Part shown: one piece after another, positions 5,394-8,477 of the stretch
Position numbering within the stretch: the stretch's first letter is position 1
Layout: the number at the start of each line of letters is the position of its first letter
Assembly (NCBI GenBank): GCA_034716535.1
Contig: JAYEJW010000468.1
Span: 1-8,477 of the forward strand
Direction of reading: 5' to 3'
From: JAYEJW01 sp034716535
GTDB lineage: Bacteria; Pseudomonadota; Gammaproteobacteria; Chromatiales; Chromatiaceae
Length of the DNA: 8,477 nt
Translations under genes and position numbers: made by a program
The notes under the pieces: model-generated
Told to the model about the DNA's origin: nothing
Database searches by the model: none
What the model saw: only the letters and a program-made list of their open reading frames with translations

Positions 5394-6664
5394 GGGGTGG
5401 AGGGCCCGGGTTTCTTCGTGAGCTCGAACAGCTCGTTGGCTGCCTCGAGCAGCTCGGATTGGCCCTCTCTGCCCGCACGGCGCAGGCGTGCACTCGGGGC
5501 ATGCAGCAGCTTATTGGTCAGGGTGTGAGCGAGGAACCCGAGCGCTTCCTCGGCGGGCTTGCCGCTCTCCAGTTGGCGAAGGGCCCGCTTCAGCACTTCG
5601 TCGCGTTGGCGCTCGGCGTGGTGGCGGTAGTCCTGGATCAGGGTCACCGCGTCCAACGACCTCAGCCAGCCCAGGAACTCCTCGGTGTGGAAGTCCACGA
5701 TCTCTTCGGCCTGTTCGGCAGCCTCCTGGCGGGAGCGCATCCCTTCATCCACCACGCCCTGAAGGTCGTCCACGGTGTAGAGATAGACGTCGTCGAGCTC
5801 GCCGACCTCCGGCTCGATATCCCTCGGCACGGCGATGTCCACCATGAAGATCGGCCGGTGCTTGCGCTGCTTGAGTGCCCGCTCGACGGTCCCCTTGCCG
5901 AGTACAGGCAGAGGGCTTGCGGTGGAAGAGACGAGGATGTCCGCTTCAGGCAGGTGGTTGGCGAGCTCCGTGAGTGCGATGGCGTAGCCGTCGAACTGTG
6001 CGGCCAGGCCGTGGGCCCGCTCCACAGTGCGGTTGGCGACGATGATGCGTCCCAGCCCATGTTGGTGCAGGTGTCGCGCGGCGAGCTCAATGGTCTCGCC
6101 GGCGCCGATGAGCAGGGCGGTCTGGTCGCTGAGGTCGCTGAAGATCTGCCGGGCCAGGCTGACCGCGGCGAAGGCGACCGAGACCGGGCTGTTGCCGATG
6201 GCCGTATCCGTTCGTACCTGCTTGGCGACGGCAAAGGCGTGCTGGAACAGCCGGCACAGCAGCTTGCCGGCGGTGCCGCTGTCGCGGGCGGACTGGAAGG
6301 CCGTCTTCACCTGGCCCAGAATCTGGGGCTCGCCCAGCACCATGGAGTCCAGTCCGCTCGCCACCCGCAGCAGATGGGAGACGGCGTCCCGATCGAGGCG
6401 GGTGTACAGATAGGGCGCGATCCGATCCTGGTCCAGTCCATGAAAACGGCCGAGCCAGGTTTCCACCGGATCGCCTTGGGAGGCGGCCAGGGTGCAGTAG
6501 ATCTCGGTTCGGTTGCAGGTGGATAGGATCACACCCTCTGCAACCTCCGGATGGTCGGTCAGGTTGCGCAGGGCGCCCACCAGGATGTCGGGGCCGAACG
6601 AGATTCGCTCCCGGATCTGCACCGGGGCGGATTTGTGGTTGAGTCCTACGACCAGGATTGTCAT
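5390..6664 (-). CDS. hemA: Glutamyl-tRNA reductase HemA
   Basis: HemA reduces glutamyl-tRNA(Glu) to glutamate-1-semialdehyde with NADPH, the committed step of C5-pathway tetrapyrrole synthesis. The 424-aa product carries the N-terminal G7LNHKSAPV motif, the catalytic cysteine C50 in LSTCNRTEIY, the SGLDSMVLGEPQILGQVK signature (103-120), the NADPH-binding loop G187-AGE190 followed by VANRT (209-213), and VDIAVPRDIEP (275-285). A helical dimerisation domain runs from about 310 to 415. The start is fixed by the MTILVVGLNHKSAPV opening. It is the first gene of a leftward cluster and overlaps prfA by four bases. In enterobacteria HemA level is controlled by heme-dependent proteolysis through its N-terminus; nothing here shows whether that applies. 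No Shine-Dalgarno lies before the ATG, but AT-rich DNA with TATAAA on the - strand (6689-6694) sits 24 bases upstream and may be its -10 region. Confidence 0.97.
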   Translation of the reverse strand: MTILVVGLNHKSAPVQIRERISFGPDILVGALRNLTDHPEVAEGVILSTCNRTEIYCTLAASQGDPVETWLGRFHGLDQDRIAPYLYTRLDRDAVSHLLRVASGLDSMVLGEPQILGQVKTAFQSARDSGTAGKLLCRLFQHAFAVAKQVRTDTAIGNSPVSVAFAAVSLARQIFSDLSDQTALLIGAGETIELAARHLHQHGLGRIIVANRTVERAHGLAAQFDGYAIALTELANHLPEADILVSSTASPLPVLGKGTVERALKQRKHRPIFMVDIAVPRDIEPEVGELDDVYLYTVDDLQGVVDEGMRSRQEAAEQAEEIVDFHTEEFLGWLRSLDAVTLIQDYRHHAERQRDEVLKRALRQLESGKPAEEALGFLAHTLTNKLLHAPSARLRRAGREGQSELLEAANELFELTKKPGPSTP

Positions 6665-6750
6665 CGGTCTGTATTAAGAGTGAAAATCTTTATAATTCTT
6701 TGACATCAGTGCGGCTCATGCAAGCGGTTGGCAATATTCGGTCGCGCATG

Positions 6751-6771
6751 CCGCACATCGCGGATGTGTGG
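6751..6771. promoter_or_regulatory. Operator-like dyad, 9-bp arms with a 3-bp centre
   Basis: CCGCACATC (6751-6759) and GATGTGTGG (6763-6771) are reverse complements at 8 of 9 positions, around a GCG centre. The dyad lies midway between the two divergent genes. A run of six T's follows only nine bases after the second arm, too far for an ordinary intrinsic terminator, so a protein binding site or an RNA hairpin of unknown role is more likely. Confidence 0.4.
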
Positions 6772-6776
6772 GCAGT

Positions 6777-6799
6777 CCAGTTTTTTGGTGTGGAACTGG
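6777..6799. promoter_or_regulatory. Second dyad, CCAGTT-N11-AACTGG
   Basis: Two perfect 6-bp half-sites, CCAGTT (6777-6782) and AACTGG (6794-6799), have starts 17 bases apart. They straddle the position where a -35 box for the TATACT at 6805-6810 would lie, so a regulator bound here would be placed to compete with RNA polymerase at the lipoprotein promoter. A shorter pair, AGGTT (6801-6805) and AACCT (6818-6822), encloses the -10 box itself. Confidence 0.35.
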
Positions 6800-6810
6800 G
6801 AGGTTATACT
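6782..6810 (+). promoter_or_regulatory. Candidate sigma70-type promoter of the TPR lipoprotein gene
   Basis: TATACT at 6805-6810 matches the -10 consensus at 5 of 6 positions. With a 17-base spacer the -35 would be TTTTTG (6782-6787), a poor match. Transcription would start near 6817, giving a leader of about 37 bases to the ATG at 6854. No Shine-Dalgarno is visible in that leader. Confidence 0.35.
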
Positions 6811-6853
6811 GACATCCAACCTGAAACTGACCATTTACGTTAACCATATCCCG

Positions 6854-8477
6854 ATGCGCCGTCGACTCCACCTCGTTGTCCTTGTCTTTCTCTGGCTTCC
6901 AATCGCCGGATGTGCGGACCTGCCCGGCCGCAACGACGCCTTTGCGCTTTCGATGGCGGCTGCAAAGCAGCTGTCGACCGGTGATTCCAAGGACCGGCCC
7001 GCAGGTGGGGCAGACGGCGTCGAGCGCGAGCCGGAGACCGGCCTGACGCCGGATCTCGTCTATGCAGTGCTGGTCGGTCAGATCGCCGCGGAGCGTGGCA
7101 ATCACCGGATGGCGTTCACCCATTTCCTGGAAGGCGCCCGTTTGGCGAGGGATCCGGAGCTGGCGGAGCTCGCTACCCGGTCCGCCCTGCTCCTGGACGA
7201 GGCGGATGCGGTGCAGCAGGCCATCGACGCCTGGCTCGAGCTCGAGCCCGACTCTCTCGGCGCGCACCAGATCGCGGCATACGTGCGGCTCGATGCCGAC
7301 GATGTGGAAGGCGCGCTTGCGCACCTGCGCAAGCTGATCGCTCTTGCCGCGGAGGACGGAAGCGACGGTTTCATGCGGGCGGCTCGGCTCGTCTCCAAGC
7401 TTCGGCCACCGGAGCGGCGTTTGGAGCTGATGGAGACGCTGACCGCGGATGAGCCCGAGAACGCCGACGCCTGGTTCGCCCGAGCCATTGTGGCTGCGGG
7501 CGCTGAGCGCTACGACGAAGCGGCGGAGGCGGCGCGGCAGGCGTCTGAGCTGCGTCCGGGCTGGAACGAGCCGCGGATCTTTCTGGTCCAGTTGCTGTTG
7601 ACCCGGGGGGATCGGGAGCAGGCGCGCGAGACCCTGGAGGTCTTCGTCGCGGAGAACCCGCAAGATCAGGGTTTGCGCCTGCTTTATGCCCAGTTCCTGG
7701 TCGAGGAAAAGGAGTTCTCACACGCCAGGGACCTGTTCGAGTACATGCTGCTCGATACGCCGAAGGAGCCGGATGTGCTGTTCGCGCTCGGCGTCCTCTC
7801 GCTGCAGTTGGAGGATCTCGCCGCGGCGCGCGACTACTTCACCCGGCTCCGGGACACCGGCCAGCGCCAGGACGATTCGGCATACTATCTGGGGCAGGTG
7901 GAAGAGTTTGCCGAGAACCTGGAATCGGCCGTGTCCTGGTACACAAAGGTGGACGGGGAGCATGCCCTCGATGCCCGCGTACGCATCGCCCGGGTCCGTG
8001 CAGATCAAGGTGAGGTCGAGCGCGCGCGGGAGATCCTGCAACAGCTGCGGGATCAGTGGTCGGATGATGCGGTGACCCTCTATCTGATCGAGGCGGAGCT
8101 GTTGCGGGACATCGACTTGCAGCGCGAGGCGATGGCGGTGTACGACGAGGCGGTTGATGCCTTTCCGGACGACCCCGACCTGCTCTACGCACGCGCCCTG
8201 CTCGCTGCGGGGATGAATCGGCTGGAAATCCTCGAGCGGGACCTCAAGGCGATCATCGAGCGGGATCCCCATCATGCGGAGGCCCTCAACGCCCTCGGCT
8301 ACACGCTTGCGGATCAGACCGATCGCTTCGATGAGGCGCTGGCCTTCATCGAGCGGGCGTTTTCACTCAAGCCGGAGGATCCGGCCGTGCTCGACAGCAT
8401 GGGCTGGGTGCAATATCGCCTGGGCAATAACGAGAAGGCCTTGGGCTATCTGCGCGAAGCGCTCGGCTCGCTGCCCG
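6854..8477 (+). CDS. lbcA: TPR-repeat outer-membrane lipoprotein, LbcA (PA4667) type; 3' end beyond window
   Basis: The frame is open for 541 codons from the ATG at 6854 to the window end, without a stop. The N-terminus is a lipoprotein signal: RRR at 2-4, a hydrophobic core, and lipobox I17-A-G-C20. Residue +2 is Ala, not Asp, which favours sorting to the outer membrane. A low-complexity linker (about 40-62) leads into a long helical array of tetratricopeptide-like repeats from about 65 to the end, with clear TPR pairs around 205-235, 275-300, 305-330, 475-505 and 513-537 (LDSMGWVQYRLGNNEKALGYLREA). In Pseudomonas the gene in this place, divergent from hemA and before lolB, is PA4667. Its product LbcA is an OM lipoprotein that binds the protease CtpA and brings it to peptidoglycan hydrolases. 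PA4667 is about 590 aa, so some tens of residues are probably missing here. The family and locus are secure; the CtpA role is inferred from synteny. lolB should follow to the right. Confidence 0.88.
   Translation, partial: MRRRLHLVVLVFLWLPIAGCADLPGRNDAFALSMAAAKQLSTGDSKDRPAGGADGVEREPETGLTPDLVYAVLVGQIAAERGNHRMAFTHFLEGARLARDPELAELATRSALLLDEADAVQQAIDAWLELEPDSLGAHQIAAYVRLDADDVEGALAHLRKLIALAAEDGSDGFMRAARLVSKLRPPERRLELMETLTADEPENADAWFARAIVAAGAERYDEAAEAARQASELRPGWNEPRIFLVQLLLTRGDREQARETLEVFVAENPQDQGLRLLYAQFLVEEKEFSHARDLFEYMLLDTPKEPDVLFALGVLSLQLEDLAAARDYFTRLRDTGQRQDDSAYYLGQVEEFAENLESAVSWYTKVDGEHALDARVRIARVRADQGEVERAREILQQLRDQWSDDAVTLYLIEAELLRDIDLQREAMAVYDEAVDAFPDDPDLLYARALLAAGMNRLEILERDLKAIIERDPHHAEALNALGYTLADQTDRFDEALAFIERAFSLKPEDPAVLDSMGWVQYRLGNNEKALGYLREALGSLP

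Larger units (their letters stand above)
6665..6853. promoter_or_regulatory. Divergent promoter region between hemA and the TPR lipoprotein gene
   Basis: This 189-bp spacer must hold promoters in both directions. The left end (6670-6705) is AT-rich, with TATAAA read leftward at 6689-6694 and TAATAC read leftward at 6671-6676 as possible hemA -10 boxes; neither has a convincing -35. The right half holds two dyads (6751-6771 and 6777-6799) and a -10-like TATACT (6805-6810) pointing to the lipoprotein gene. A TTGACA on the + strand (6700-6705) has no -10 at 16-18 bases. Confidence 0.5.

Noticed and set aside
5384..6526. 380-codon + strand open frame
   Set aside because: It lies entirely antisense to hemA, whose product matches its family end to end. 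The frame is a by-product of GC-rich codon use.
6700..6705. Perfect TTGACA on the + strand, considered as a -35 box
   Set aside because: Bases 16-18 downstream (about 6722-6730) are GC-rich with no -10-like sequence.
6716..7663. 315-codon - strand open frame
   Set aside because: It is antisense to the TPR lipoprotein gene, which has a signal peptide and family-typical repeats. The - frame product is compositionally odd and has no recognisable domain.
1..8477. Search for CRISPR arrays, tRNA or rRNA genes, transposases and integrase attachment sites
   Set aside because: Nothing of the kind could be recognised by reading; all long frames are accounted for by the listed genes.

Overview
The window is about 8.4 kb of mostly GC-rich DNA from a gammaproteobacterium. 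The evidence is the gene order hemA-prfA-prmC-(small gene)-moeB, transcribed leftward, with a tetratricopeptide lipoprotein gene diverging from hemA. This is close to the Pseudomonas arrangement (lbcA/PA4667 diverging from hemA-prfA-prmC-moeB). The proteins resemble Pseudomonas and E. coli orthologues. The base composition and the extra small genes would fit a Chromatiales or Ectothiorhodospiraceae-like lineage, but that placement is inference.

Left part (1-1851). The first ~127 bases are AT-rich (42 G+C in the first 120) and carry an open frame unrelated to what follows. At about 120-130 the sequence switches abruptly to ~62% G+C and enters the middle of a ubiA gene (ubiquinone biosynthesis prenyltransferase). 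Only the C-terminal ~126 residues of ubiA are present. This is either a chimeric contig end or a real recombination break. Next on the + strand is a complete dsbA-type periplasmic thiol oxidase gene. Facing it on the - strand is a gene for an unrecognised multi-pass membrane protein with a CX4C motif and a His-rich tail.

Middle (2077-6664, all - strand, transcribed right to left). The genes are hemA (glutamyl-tRNA reductase, first step of tetrapyrrole synthesis), prfA (release factor 1, overlapping hemA by ATGA), prmC (methyltransferase for the GGQ glutamine of release factors), an unrecognised 136-aa protein with a C-terminal Cys/His cluster, and moeB (adenylyltransferase activating the MoaD/ThiS-type sulfur carrier). 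The spacer between the 136-aa gene and moeB carries a 7-bp tandem repeat and an imperfect inverted repeat.

Right part (6665-8477). A 189-bp divergent spacer contains two dyads and a -10-like box. It precedes a TPR lipoprotein gene of the LbcA (PA4667) type, which runs off the window after 541 codons.

Most of the window is conserved housekeeping. I do not see a clear new defence, mobile or biosynthetic system. The points worth a second look are the break inside ubiA, the two unrecognised small proteins, the dyads in the hemA/lbcA spacer, the repeats upstream of moeB, and the near-absence of Shine-Dalgarno sequences in the hemA cluster.
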